From CAZJYI01 sp964550025 (GTDB lineage Bacteria > Verrucomicrobiota > Kiritimatiellia > UBA8416 > CAYOBW01), in assembly GCA_964550025.1 (NCBI GenBank), contig CAZJYI010000133.1, forward strand, positions 1 to 31,394: a stretch of DNA of 31,394 bases. Reading direction: 5' to 3'. The notes under the pieces were generated by a model. The model was not told the origin of the DNA. It did not search any database and worked only from the letters and a program-made list of their open reading frames with translations. Every line of letters begins with the position of its first letter. Position 1 is the first letter of the stretch. Positions 1 to 8,538 of this stretch are shown here, piece by piece. The position numbers were made by a program, and so were the translations under genes.

Positions 1-139
1 CCGGACGTTGAACTTCGAACTCCGAATGCCGAACATCCGACACCGGACGTTGAACTTCGAACTCCGAATGCCGAACATCCGACACCGGACGTTGAACTTC
101 GAACTCCGAATGCCGAACATCCGACACCGGACGTTGAAC
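1..139. repeat. 42-bp tandem repeat, 3 full copies plus a 13-bp partial
   Basis: Three identical 42-bp units start at 1, 43 and 85, and the first 13 bases of a fourth at 127. The unit is built from GAAC/GAAT words separated by CCGA-type spacers and begins CCGGACGTTGAACTTCG. It is directly tandem with no unique spacers, so it is not a CRISPR array. The frame reading through it is an artefact. The array may continue left of the window. The word style matches the dispersed repeats near 1434 and 27491. It ends about 40 bases beyond the stop codon of the minus-strand PHP gene. Confidence 0.95.
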
Positions 140-177
140 GCCGAGGAGCGAACGTTGAACAGCGGACGGCTAACGTT

Positions 178-1194
178 CTACTTCGTGATCGCTGCCGGAT
201 TGCTGAAGTCCGCCGCCGACAGGCCGCGGCACAGGCGTTCGTCTTCTCTGAACCACCCCGGTTTGATCTGCGCCCGGTGATAGGGCCCGTGGAAGTCGCT
301 TCCGCCGGTGGCCTGGAGTCCCAGTTCCGCGGTCAGTGCCTCCAGTTCGGTCACGAAAGCGGGTGAGTGTTTGAAGGTGTAGACCTCGACGCCGCGGAGA
401 CCAGACCCGGCGAGCTCCCGGATGTCCCCCTCCCGGAGTCCCTGCTCTCCCGGATGTGCGAGCACGGGCATCCCGCCGATGCGATGGATCGTCTCAATCG
501 CCTCCCGTGCATCGAGCTGGCTGGCGGTCGGTCGCGGTACCCACCAGTAGGAGGCGGGGGTCAGGTTGTAACGGGCAAGGACATCGGCGTACCGTTCTCG
601 GATCTGCGGCCAATGGGACTCGGTGCGCCGTTCGGGTTCTGGCCTGCCGGTGAACAGGTACATGCAGTGACGCTCCGGCATGTTCAGATCCTCCGACACA
701 TCGGCGAGCTTCTTTGCGAGCACAACCGCGACGTGCAGCGGGGACTGTATGGTCCCGCGCACCCACGACAACTCCTCCGGTGTGATGCACAACCGGTGTT
801 CCTCCCCGCGCGAGTCCCTGGCAACGAGGGGATCCGCGCAGCTCTTTTCGCACATGCGCCGGGCCCACTCGTGGTCGCGCTGCTTGACGGCCGCAAGGTG
901 CCGTGCCAGGTCGGCATCGGCCGCCGCGACCGCCGGGTCGAAGCCGTAGCCGAGAATATGGACCATCCGCCCGCCGAAGCGGCCGGTCAGTTCGATGCCG
1001 GTCAGAAACTCGATCCCTTCGGCACGTGCCGCGGCGTTTGCCGCCTCGAGACCGGCAATTGTGTCGTGGTCCGTCAGGCTCAGTTCTTCCACGCCGGCAT
1101 TCGCCGCATACCGAACCAGTTCCGACGGGTCGAAGGTCCCGTCCGAGCAGTTCGAGTGAACGTGGAAATCCCTGACTGGTTTCGCTGCTGCCAT
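178..1194 (-). CDS. PHP-domain metal-dependent phosphoesterase (YciV/RNase AM-like)
   Basis: 338 aa. This is a cytoplasmic PHP-superfamily phosphoesterase related to the YciV/TrpH group, whose characterised members hydrolyse 3',5'-nucleoside bisphosphates and RNA 5' ends. The metal-site motifs are complete: HVHSNCSDG (His11, His13, Asp18), TDHDT (about 41-45), GIELT with Glu68, HILGYG (about 79), VLAHPG and C-terminal GGSDFHG. Between the early motifs and VLAHPG lies an insertion of about 120 residues, in the position where YciV-type proteins carry an extra subdomain. It is longer than the roughly 290-aa E. coli protein. ATG at 1194 follows a GGGAGA stretch that is close to the start. It stands alone, with a repeat array downstream and a repeat-bearing spacer upstream. 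The fold is secure; the substrate is inferred from the family. Confidence 0.88.
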   Translation of the reverse strand: MAAAKPVRDFHVHSNCSDGTFDPSELVRYAANAGVEELSLTDHDTIAGLEAANAAARAEGIEFLTGIELTGRFGGRMVHILGYGFDPAVAAADADLARHLAAVKQRDHEWARRMCEKSCADPLVARDSRGEEHRLCITPEELSWVRGTIQSPLHVAVVLAKKLADVSEDLNMPERHCMYLFTGRPEPERRTESHWPQIRERYADVLARYNLTPASYWWVPRPTASQLDAREAIETIHRIGGMPVLAHPGEQGLREGDIRELAGSGLRGVEVYTFKHSPAFVTELEALTAELGLQATGGSDFHGPYHRAQIKPGWFREDERLCRGLSAADFSNPAAITK

Positions 1195-1690
1195 TCTCCC
1201 GTCTCCATCTCCCGTGGACTACGGATAGAGGCTCACCATAGGAGAACTCCCGGCAACCGGCAAGTTCGCCTTTCCGCTTCGTTCCACCCTCTTCGTCGTT
1301 GTCTTCGTCGCTGTCCTGATCGACCAAGACGACGATGAAGACGGGGGAGCGTCGCAACCATATTTCGCAAAGGCCCCGGGCCAGCCCTACTACCCGGTTC
1401 AGCGGGTGTGCGTTTTCGGGGATGGGAAATGGCGAATCTTGAATGTCGAATAACGAATGCTGAAGTGGGACCTCCTCCCTCGCACTTCATCATTCAGTGT
1501 TCATTATTCTGCGGTTTCTCCTTCCCCACCACCGGCGTCGTACCCATGCACCCGCCAGGTTCCGGGCCGTGTCGCGCTACGTGCCCCCGCCCGCGCAACT
1601 CGTCTACGGGCCTTGCCTTTCTGCTGTTGAAACGGTAGATATGTAGCTCTTTTCTGCTTGCCGAACACCAAGCGCGGAGTACAACCTGCC
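1195..1690. other. Gene-free spacer with low-complexity and dispersed repeats
   Basis: About 500 bases between divergently transcribed genes. On the minus strand 1290-1345 is a run of GAC/GAA-rich codon-like words, a low-complexity tract and not a gene. 1434-1568 is one copy of a dispersed repeat (separate entry). A loose promoter candidate for the downstream esterase is TTGCCT-N17-TAGATA around 1613-1640. I see no convincing RNA gene or small protein here. Confidence 0.6.
1434..1568. repeat. Dispersed intergenic repeat, copy A
   Basis: Near-identical to 27491-27645. The shared core includes TTCAGTGTTCAT, ATTCTGCGGTTTCTCC and CATGCACCCGCCAG. The left half (GAATGTCGAATAACGAATGC) and the middle (CACTTCATCATTCAGTGTTC) are partly complementary, giving a hairpin-like layout. 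No reading frame explains the conservation between the copies, so it looks like a mobile or structural repeat. Confidence 0.85.
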
Positions 1691-3238
1691 ATGAGAACAC
1701 GCCGCCGTTTCGCCGCCCTCTGTTTCGCTGTTCTGTTCGTCGTACCATTTGCCTCGGCCGAACTGACGTTGCCGGCACTCTTCTCCGACCACATGGTAAT
1801 TCAGTGCGACAAACCTGTTCCTGTGTGGGGTCGGGCCGCTCCGGGAGCGGAGGTCACCGTGCAGCTCTCCGGTTGGGAGCGAAGCGCGAAGGCCGATGCG
1901 GAAGGCCGATGGCGCGTCACGTTGCCATCCGTCGCGGCATCGGAGAAGCGGCAGATGCTGCGCGTCCTCTCAGGCGGGGAGAAACTGGAACTGAAGGACA
2001 TTCTGTTCGGCGAAGTCTGGCTCGGGTCCGGGCAGTCGAACATGGCCATGGCGGTCGGGGGCGTGGAGAACGCACAGGACGAGATCGCGTCGGCCGACTA
2101 CCCCCTCATCCGCATGTTAACCGTGGCGCGCCAGTCGAAGTCCGAGCCGTCCGGCGAGCTGGCCGGGCAATGGCAGGTCTGCTCCCCGCAGACGGCGGCC
2201 CGCTTCTCCGCCACCGCCTACTTCTTCGGACGGCATCTTCACAAGGCACTGAACGGCGTTCCCGTGGGCCTGATCAACAGTTCGTGGGGCGGTACGGCCG
2301 TGGAGGCGTGGACGTCGATGCCGGCGCAAAAGCAAGTGCCGGAATTGAAACCCGTTCTTGCAAAGTGGAGCGATGCCGGCAAGGACTACGATCCCGAGCA
2401 GGACGATAGAAACTACCAGGTGCGGCTGACCCGGTGGCAGAAAGCGGTGAAGCAGGCCAAGGCGGCGGGCAAGAAGCCGCCGCGCAAGCCGAAGAAGACA
2501 GGCGATCCGCGACTGAACCAGAATCACCCGGCGAATCTCTACAACGGGATGATCGCGCCGCTGATCCCTTACGCCATGCGCGGTGCGATCTGGTACCAGG
2601 GCGAGCGCAACACGAGCGGCCCGATGGCCGCGCTCTACAGCCTTCAGCTCGAGACGCTGATCCGCGACTGGCGTACGCGCTGGGGCCAAGGCCACTTCCC
2701 GTTCATCTTCGTGCAGCTGCCGAACTACCAGACGACTCGCAACTGGTCTGTCGTGCAGGAGCAGATGCTGAAGACGCTGTGCGTACCCGATACCGGCATG
2801 GCCGTGACGATCGACGTGGGCGACGCGAAGAACATCCACCCCGGGAACAAGCAGGCCGTCGGCAAGCGCCTCGCCCTTTGGGCGTTGGGCACGACATATG
2901 GCAGGAAGATGACGTACTCGGGGCCGCTCTACCGCGCGGCCGAGAAGCGCGGCAATGCCATGGTCGTTTCATTCGAGCACGCGGGAGACGGGCTGAAGGC
3001 GGCGGGCGGCGAGTTGACGGGATTCGAAATCGCCGGCGCGGACCGCAAGTTCCTGCCCGCTTCGGCGGTCATTGAGGGGGGCACCGTCGTCGTATCGTCC
3101 CAGGAAGTGGCCTCGCCCGAGGCCGTGCGCTACGCCTGGGCGGCGAATCCGAGCTGCAACCTGTTCAATGCCGCCGGTCTTCCCGCCTCGCCGTTCCGTA
3201 CGGATGAGTGGGAGCTGGAGCTTTCGGCGGGGAAGTAG
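1691..3238 (+). CDS. Secreted sialate O-acetylesterase (SGNH hydrolase)
   Basis: 515 aa from ATG 1691 (GGAG 11 bases upstream). A TTG start at 1658 would add 11 residues before the signal peptide and is less likely. Residues 1-23 (RTRRR, hydrophobic run, FASA) form a signal peptide. The SGNH/SASA motifs are present: GSGQSNM with the nucleophile Ser near 116, the LINSSWGGT block near 194-202, WYQGERNT near 301-308, and NIHP with the catalytic His near 383, preceded by an Asp-rich DVGD. The family removes O-acetyl groups from sialic acids or acetylated plant polysaccharides. A Lys/Arg/Pro-rich loop near 252-270 is unusual. Next to a GH10 enzyme it may act on acetylated xylan rather than sialic acid; that is inference. 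The stop codon runs straight into a low-complexity repeat. Confidence 0.9.
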   Translation: MRTRRRFAALCFAVLFVVPFASAELTLPALFSDHMVIQCDKPVPVWGRAAPGAEVTVQLSGWERSAKADAEGRWRVTLPSVAASEKRQMLRVLSGGEKLELKDILFGEVWLGSGQSNMAMAVGGVENAQDEIASADYPLIRMLTVARQSKSEPSGELAGQWQVCSPQTAARFSATAYFFGRHLHKALNGVPVGLINSSWGGTAVEAWTSMPAQKQVPELKPVLAKWSDAGKDYDPEQDDRNYQVRLTRWQKAVKQAKAAGKKPPRKPKKTGDPRLNQNHPANLYNGMIAPLIPYAMRGAIWYQGERNTSGPMAALYSLQLETLIRDWRTRWGQGHFPFIFVQLPNYQTTRNWSVVQEQMLKTLCVPDTGMAVTIDVGDAKNIHPGNKQAVGKRLALWALGTTYGRKMTYSGPLYRAAEKRGNAMVVSFEHAGDGLKAAGGELTGFEIAGADRKFLPASAVIEGGTVVVSSQEVASPEAVRYAWAANPSCNLFNAAGLPASPFRTDEWELELSAGK

Positions 3239-3290
3239 GGGGCAGTGGGCAGTGTGCAGCGTGCAGTGGGCAGGGGGCCGCGAGCGGACA
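3237..3290. repeat. Low-complexity GGGCAGTG-type repeat after the esterase
   Basis: Short units of the form GTGGGCAG/GTGTGCAG follow the esterase stop codon directly, then a GTGACCGGTGATCA word. The same words occur in inverted orientation at 18767-18810, and related ones near 24775-24825. Confidence 0.75.
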
Positions 3291-3326
3291 TCAGTGACCG
3301 GTGATCAATAACACGGGAGGTGAGCA

Positions 3327-4166
3327 ATGAAACGGAAGAGTGCATGGGGGCAGGGAGTCGTTTTGGCGGTCGTGCTGGCGCAGGTCGCGGTGGGGGCGGA
3401 GGCGAAGAAACCGCCGGTGGGGTACGACAATACGCCGTTTCTTCCGGGCAACGAGTGGCGCGTGCACGACATCAAGCGGCCGCATCCGCAGGTCGTGAAG
3501 CCGGGAGACAAACCGGGTGCGCCGCCGGCCGACGCCGTCGTCCTGTTCGACGGCACGGACCTTTCAAAGTGGAAGGGCATCGAGAAGATCAAGAAGAACG
3601 GCAAGGTTGTGAGCACCCGCGAGTGCGAGGCGCGCTGGAAGGTTGCGGACGGCTACATGGAGGTCGTGCCGAAGACGGGTACCCTCACGACCAAGGAGGG
3701 GTTCGGCTCCTGTCAGCTCCACATCGAGTGGGCGTCACCCGCGGAGGTGAAGGGCGCCAGCCAGGGCCGGGGTAACAGTGGTGTCTTTCTCATGGGGCGC
3801 TACGAAATCCAGATCCTGGACTCCTACGACAACGTCACCTACGCCGACGGGCAGGCCGCTTCGCTCTACGGCCAGCGCCCGCCGGCGGTCAACGTCTGCC
3901 GCAAACCCGGCGAATGGCAGGTCTACGACATCATCTTCGAGGCGCCGACGTTCAAAGACGGCAAGGTCGAGAGGCCCGCGTATGTGACGCTTTTCCACAA
4001 CGGTGTGCTGGTCCACAACCACGTGGCGTTGCTGGGCGCTACGGCGCACAAGAGAGTCGCGAAGTACTCGCCTCACCCGGACGAGCTGCCTATCCAACTC
4101 CAGGACCACGGCAACCCCACCCGCTTTCGCAACATCTGGCTGCGGCCGCTGGGAGATGGGGAGTAG
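3327..4166 (+). CDS. Secreted DUF1080 (3-keto-disaccharide hydrolase-like) protein
   Basis: 279 aa with a strong GGGAGGTG ribosome site before ATG 3327. Residues 1-26 form a signal peptide ending near VGAEA. The rest is one DUF1080 beta-sandwich (concanavalin-like fold): VVLFDGTDLSKWKG near 70, a W-x-V-x-DGYMEV strand, GFGSCQLHIEW, RGNSGVFLMGRYEIQILDS, then GEWQVYDIIFEAP and a closing PIQLQDHGNPTRFRNIW. Characterised members cleave 3-keto-glycosides; others are lectin-like. Such proteins are very abundant in PVC bacteria. It ends 7 bases before the GH10 gene and starts 88 bases after the esterase, so the three are probably co-transcribed and act together on extracellular polysaccharide. Confidence 0.9.
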   Translation: MKRKSAWGQGVVLAVVLAQVAVGAEAKKPPVGYDNTPFLPGNEWRVHDIKRPHPQVVKPGDKPGAPPADAVVLFDGTDLSKWKGIEKIKKNGKVVSTRECEARWKVADGYMEVVPKTGTLTTKEGFGSCQLHIEWASPAEVKGASQGRGNSGVFLMGRYEIQILDSYDNVTYADGQAASLYGQRPPAVNVCRKPGEWQVYDIIFEAPTFKDGKVERPAYVTLFHNGVLVHNHVALLGATAHKRVAKYSPHPDELPIQLQDHGNPTRFRNIWLRPLGDGE

Positions 4167-4173
4167 GCAGACA

Positions 4174-5979
4174 ATGAAGACAGCTTCTCCCCGTATCCCG
4201 GTCGCGCTGATCGCGGCTTTCCTTGTCCTTGCCGGGGCTGTTCCCGCGAAAACACTCACGCTCTCGGAGGGTGGCACGGAGCTCATTGACGCAAAGCCCG
4301 GGACGTTTCGGTACGGGGGGAAGAAGGGGTTGGCCACGATCGAAACGGTCGCCGTGAGCGGTATGCCGTTCGAGCAGGCGTTGCGTGCCACGGCCAAGCG
4401 GCGTGTCTCGCGCTTCTGGGAGTGCCAGGTTCTCACCCGCACGGATGCCCCCGTTGGCAAAGGCGACGCCTGTCTGCTGGCGTTCTACGCCCGCACGCTC
4501 AAATCGCGCGATGAAACCGGGGAGGGGAGGATTACCTGCTACTTTCAGCGCAACGGCCCCGACTACCGCAAATCCCTGGTCCTTGAGCGCTACGTCCCAA
4601 CCCGGTGGAAGCGGTTCTTCCTGCCCTTTCAGTGCAAGGAGACCTACAAGGCGGGAGGCGCCCAACTCGGGTTTAGCGTAGGCATGGGCGAGCAGGTCAT
4701 CGAGATCGCGGACATTCGGCTTGTCAGCTATGGCAGGCGCATACGCCTCAGGGACCTGCCGCGCACGCGGGAATCGCGCCCGTGGATGGCAGCCGATGCG
4801 CCCTGGCGGGCGGCTGCCGAACGCCGTATCGAGCAGCACCGCAAGGGCGACCTGACCGTGCAGGTGAAAGACGCCGCCGGCAAGCCGGTCGGAGGCGCCA
4901 CGGTGAAAGTGGCGATGGCGCGGCACGCATTCGGCTTCGGCTCCGCGATCAGCATCCCGGCCATATTCTCTTCTGAGGCGCCTGCGTACAAGAAGACGAT
5001 CCTCGAGATATTCAACCGCGCAGGCAATGAGAATGCCCTGAAGTGGCCGGCCTGGGATGGCGAGTGGGGCAGGAGCTTCTCGCGCGAACGGACTATCGAG
5101 ACGTTCCGGTGGTTTCGCGCGAACGGGCTCGAGACGCACGGACACGTGCTTGTATGGCCGAGCTGGAAACACTGCCCGAAACGGTGCCGTGCTCTCAAGG
5201 ACGACAAGGACGCACTAAGGAAGTGCGTCGAGGAGCACGTGCGAGACACGGTCTCCGCCATGAAGGGTCTGGTCGACGAATGGGACGTCGTCAACGAACC
5301 GTTCAGCAACCACGACCTGATGGATGTCCTGGGCAGGGAGGTGATGATCGACTGGTTCAAGATCGCCCGGGCGGCCGACCCGTCAGCCAAGCTGATGATT
5401 AACGACTACGGCATCCTGCCGGGCGGCAAGGGCGACACGGCACACCGCAGGCACTACGAGCAGACGATCCAGTTCCTGCTGGACGGAGGCGCCCCGCTCG
5501 ATTTGATCGGCTTGCAGAGCCACTTCGGCGGCAGCCTGACGGACCCGGACACCCTGGTCTCGCTCCTCGACCGTTTCGCCCGCTTCGGCAAACCGTTGCA
5601 GATCACAGAGTTCGACATCAACACCGATGACGAGCAACTGTTGGCCGATTACACCGAGACGTTCATGACGGTGGTCTTCAGCCACCCCGCGGTGGCCGAC
5701 CTGACAATGTGGGGCTTCTGGGAGAAGCGGCATTGGCGCCCGAACGCGGCCATGTATCGCAAAGACTGGGAGATCAAACCCAACGGCGAGGTCTTCAAGA
5801 AGCTCGTCTTCGACAAGTGGTGGACGCGGCAAACAGCGACGACCGATACCAACGGCCGAGCTACCGTTCGCGGTTTCCGCGGAGCTTACGAGATCGCTGT
5901 TTCAGCAGATGGCCGGAAGGCCGGGATCGAGACCGAGCTGGACAGCGGGGGGAAGGCCGTGACCGTCGTTCTGGAGTAG
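4174..5979 (+). CDS. Secreted GH10 endo-beta-1,4-xylanase-like enzyme
   Basis: 601 aa. ATG 4174 starts 7 bases after the previous stop codon. GGGGAG upstream overlaps the end of that gene, suggesting translational coupling. Residues 1-25 are a signal peptide. Residues about 28-186 look like a beta-sandwich, possibly carbohydrate-binding, that I cannot assign to a family. Residues 225-250 (LTVQVKDAAGKPVGGATVKV) are the short beta-hairpin unit that often precedes GH10 in these bacteria. The GH10 barrel follows: HGHVLVW near 322-328, acid/base Glu375 in DVVNEPF, IGLQSHFGG near 445-453, nucleophile Glu479 in ITEFDI, and WGFWEKRHWRP. A C-terminal region of about 45 residues after the barrel is beta-rich (TDTNGRATVRGFRGAYEIAV). 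Both catalytic glutamates are intact. Xylan is the likely substrate by family. Confidence 0.92.
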   Translation: MKTASPRIPVALIAAFLVLAGAVPAKTLTLSEGGTELIDAKPGTFRYGGKKGLATIETVAVSGMPFEQALRATAKRRVSRFWECQVLTRTDAPVGKGDACLLAFYARTLKSRDETGEGRITCYFQRNGPDYRKSLVLERYVPTRWKRFFLPFQCKETYKAGGAQLGFSVGMGEQVIEIADIRLVSYGRRIRLRDLPRTRESRPWMAADAPWRAAAERRIEQHRKGDLTVQVKDAAGKPVGGATVKVAMARHAFGFGSAISIPAIFSSEAPAYKKTILEIFNRAGNENALKWPAWDGEWGRSFSRERTIETFRWFRANGLETHGHVLVWPSWKHCPKRCRALKDDKDALRKCVEEHVRDTVSAMKGLVDEWDVVNEPFSNHDLMDVLGREVMIDWFKIARAADPSAKLMINDYGILPGGKGDTAHRRHYEQTIQFLLDGGAPLDLIGLQSHFGGSLTDPDTLVSLLDRFARFGKPLQITEFDINTDDEQLLADYTETFMTVVFSHPAVADLTMWGFWEKRHWRPNAAMYRKDWEIKPNGEVFKKLVFDKWWTRQTATTDTNGRATVRGFRGAYEIAVSADGRKAGIETELDSGGKAVTVVLE

Positions 5980-6010
5980 ATTCCCAGCCGCAACAGCTCA
6001 ATGGCGATAG

Positions 6011-6155
6011 CCACAGAAGCCACAGAAATCACAAAAGGGGACGGGGGGCTCAGAGCTGTTCCGCCGTGACACGACTCGCCAGTCGACCAAGCATCTCGAC
6101 GTCTGGCACGCAGCCCATTTCTACCATTCTCTTGTGCCTTTTGTGCCTCTTGTGG
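6011..6155. repeat. Inverted low-complexity repeat (CCACAGAAG type)
   Basis: 6011-6037 holds short CCACAGAAG / CACAAAAG words, and 6131-6155 holds their approximate reverse complement (CTTGTGCCTTTTGTGCC). The two arms flank about 95 bases and could pair loosely. The gene-free stretch 5980-6252 contains nothing else that I recognise. Confidence 0.6.
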
Positions 6156-6252
6156 CCAACCCCAATTCGCTCCGGAATCGTTCCTGCCCGGACCGGCAGA
6201 CGGCAGCGAGAGAGAGCCGGAAGTCACAGGCGTTCCTGTGTGCATCCCGGGT

Positions 6253-6987
6253 TCACTTCCGGGCATGAACTACGATCCGGTCCCGGTTGTATTGGACAAA
6301 AGGGTTCTTGCCCTGGCGAACGAGCTGTCTGACGGAGCGGGCGATCCGGTACGCGAGGGGCTTGGGGGGCGTCACCACTTCGATCCTGGAAAAACCGGCC
6401 GCTTTCAGCATTCCCGCCAGGGCACGGGGATTGGGCGCCCACCAGTTGGTCGGGTCGTTGTTGAGCTCCGTTCCGGGATAAAAGGCCATGGCCGGATGGC
6501 GTGCTCCGATCAGGTCCACCTCCGTCTCCAGGATCAGGCAACCGGTCGTGACGGCGGCGACCTTCTCCAGCGCCAGGAGAGGGTGCCGCAGATGGTAGAG
6601 GACGCCGAGGAACAGCACCAGGTCGAAGACACCCACCGCTTCCGGAGAGAGGTCCATTACGTCGATGAACCTGTCCTCCACTTCAGAACCCAGCGCTTGT
6701 CGCGCAAGCTCAAAGCCTTGCTTGCTCCCCCACGCATCGCCGCTCCAACAGAAAGAATCCGTGGCGAGCACGCGCTTGGCGCCACGGCGCTCCGCTTCGA
6801 AGGAGAAGAAACCGTCCCAGGCCCCGATGTCCAGCACGGTCCGTCCCGACAGATCCGCGGGCATCTTGATGTCGGCGAGCTTCCGGGGCGTGTCGTCCAA
6901 CCCCGGAGTCACGATGCCGTGTCCGAGATCGATGGTGTGAAACCACTCGATTTCGGCCACGCTTCTACGGATATCCTCAGTCTCCAT
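6253..6987 (-). CDS. SAM-dependent methyltransferase, DUF1698/CmoB-like
   Basis: 244 aa from ATG 6987 (weak GCAGG upstream). The Rossmann SAM-binding motif is clear: TVLDIGAWDGFFSFEAERRGA at about 50-70, followed by VLATDSFCW and a post-motif DLVLFLGVLYHLRHPLLALEKV near 125-145. This matches the DUF1698 family, which includes CmoB, the tRNA carboxymethyl-transfer enzyme, but also many sugar and antibiotic methyltransferases. The protein is shorter than CmoB (about 320 aa) and lacks its N-terminal extension, so a tRNA role cannot be assumed. It is divergent from the DUF401 gene, with 88 bases between them. The substrate is unknown. Confidence 0.82.
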   Translation of the reverse strand: METEDIRRSVAEIEWFHTIDLGHGIVTPGLDDTPRKLADIKMPADLSGRTVLDIGAWDGFFSFEAERRGAKRVLATDSFCWSGDAWGSKQGFELARQALGSEVEDRFIDVMDLSPEAVGVFDLVLFLGVLYHLRHPLLALEKVAAVTTGCLILETEVDLIGARHPAMAFYPGTELNNDPTNWWAPNPRALAGMLKAAGFSRIEVVTPPKPLAYRIARSVRQLVRQGKNPFVQYNRDRIVVHARK

Positions 6988-7075
6988 TCAAAACCTGCTT
7001 TCATTTGCTTCCGAATCTACCGAGAATAACCGCCTTTGGTCAAATCCATCGAGGCCCACGCAGGTTATCGAGAAC

Positions 7076-8371
7076 ATGTACGCTTTACTCACAGTGCTGG
7101 GGCTCTTCGCGCTGATCCTGACGATGGCTCGGCTGAAAGTGCCGCTGTCGATTGCCGTCTTGTCTGCGGCGCTCGCCGTCGGACCGCTCTTCGGCCTGAC
7201 GGTGGCAGACTCGATACGCGGTCTGGTTGAGGGGGCTCTGCAGCCGATGACGCTGGCTCTCCTGGTCATCACGGTGTTGCTCCTGGTTCTCTCCCGCATG
7301 ATGAAGGACGGCGAGCAGATGGAGCGCATCGTCTCACTTGCGCGTGCACTCCTGCGCCGCCCCGCGATTGCCATGGCCGTCCTGCCCGCCCTGATCGGCC
7401 TTCTGCCCATGCCGGGCGGCGCGTTGTTCTCCGCTCCCATGGTGGAATCGGCCGCCGGCAAGACGCGCGTGCCGGGTGCGCATCTCTCCGCAGTCAACTA
7501 CTGGTTTCGCCATATCTGGGAACACTGGTGGCCGTTGTACCCGGGGGTGATCCTCGCGATGACGCTGACGGAACGTTCTCTCGGCGCCTTTGCCGTTTGC
7601 CAGTTCCCGCTTGGCGTGGGAATGGGCCTCGCGGGCGTTCTCCTGTTTCGAGGAACCCACCAGGATCTCCACACAACCGGTTCCCCCCCGGATCCGGGAA
7701 CGCGCCGCAAACTCCTGCGTGCCACGTCCTCCATCTGGGTGATTCTGATCGTGTGGGGCGCGGTTACGGCCGTCGTAAGAGTGTTCCCGCTTGAAGCTCT
7801 GCCCGAGGTGATCCGGCCCGTTGTGGCAAGATACGTCCCCATCACGCTGGGACTGGTCGTGTCCCTGGTCTGGACGGCGAGGCTGAACCGGCAAGGCCCG
7901 CGCGCCTTCGCCCGCGCCTTCGCCCGGCCCTCGCCTTACGCGATGGCCTGGCTCGTCCTGTGCATCATGGTGTTCCGCCACATGCTGGACGCCACCGGTG
8001 CCGCGCCGCGCATCGCCGAGGAACTGACGGCACTCCACGTTCCCGTCGCGTTGATTGCCATGGCGCTACCTTGCATTGCGGGCATGGTAACCGGAATTGC
8101 CGTGGGGTTCGTCGGCACGAGTTTTCCGATCGTCGTGGCCCTGGTCGCCGGTCTCCCGGGCGACGTCTGGCTGCCCCCCTACGTTGCACTGGCCTACGCG
8201 TTCGGGCACCTCGGGCAGATGCTGAGCCCTCTCCACGTCTGTCACGTGGTGTCCAACCGCTACTTCAAGGCCGGCTTCGGCCCCGTCTACCGCCGCATGC
8301 TCCCCTCGGCCGGATTAATGGCAGCGTTTGCCGTGGCCTACTTCCTCCTGCTGCGATGGATCGGCGGGTGA
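7076..8371 (+). CDS. DUF401 family integral membrane protein
   Basis: 431 aa and strongly hydrophobic, with about ten predicted membrane segments. Signature stretches of the DUF401 family are present: LPMPGGALFSAPMVE near 120-135, NYWFRHIWEHWWPLYPG near 147-163, and GHLGQMLSPLHVC near 377-390. The family resembles anion/gluconate-type permeases, but its substrate is not established. ATG 7076 has only a weak GAG upstream. A gap of 167 bases separates it from nqrE downstream, and that gap shows no clear terminator, so read-through into nqrE is possible but unproven. Confidence 0.85.
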   Translation: MYALLTVLGLFALILTMARLKVPLSIAVLSAALAVGPLFGLTVADSIRGLVEGALQPMTLALLVITVLLLVLSRMMKDGEQMERIVSLARALLRRPAIAMAVLPALIGLLPMPGGALFSAPMVESAAGKTRVPGAHLSAVNYWFRHIWEHWWPLYPGVILAMTLTERSLGAFAVCQFPLGVGMGLAGVLLFRGTHQDLHTTGSPPDPGTRRKLLRATSSIWVILIVWGAVTAVVRVFPLEALPEVIRPVVARYVPITLGLVVSLVWTARLNRQGPRAFARAFARPSPYAMAWLVLCIMVFRHMLDATGAAPRIAEELTALHVPVALIAMALPCIAGMVTGIAVGFVGTSFPIVVALVAGLPGDVWLPPYVALAYAFGHLGQMLSPLHVCHVVSNRYFKAGFGPVYRRMLPSAGLMAAFAVAYFLLLRWIGG

Positions 8372-8538
8372 GCCCCGCGCAGGTTTCAATCTCCATCGTT
8401 CATCCCGTCAACCACTGTGACGCGCTCTGCATGTCCCTCCCCACCTCCCCGCGATTCCGCGCTTGAGGAGGCCGGCCGATTTCGCTACAAGGTTGGGCGT
8501 ACTCCACGGCGGTGTGCCGGGAGCGGGAGACACTGGAT

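Noticed and set aside
1..139. CRISPR array
   Set aside because: Units are directly tandem with no variable spacers, and no cas genes are present.
8..280. Short plus-strand frame across the 42-bp repeats
   Set aside because: The 42-bp period is a multiple of three, so the frame stays open through the repeat; the protein is only the repeat translated.
6253..6987. CmoB (tRNA uridine modification)
   Set aside because: The CmoB-like fold is there, but the protein is too short and has no cmoA neighbour, so only a generic methyltransferase call is justified.
7334..8038. Minus-strand open frames within the DUF401 gene
   Set aside because: They are shadows of a clear membrane-protein gene.
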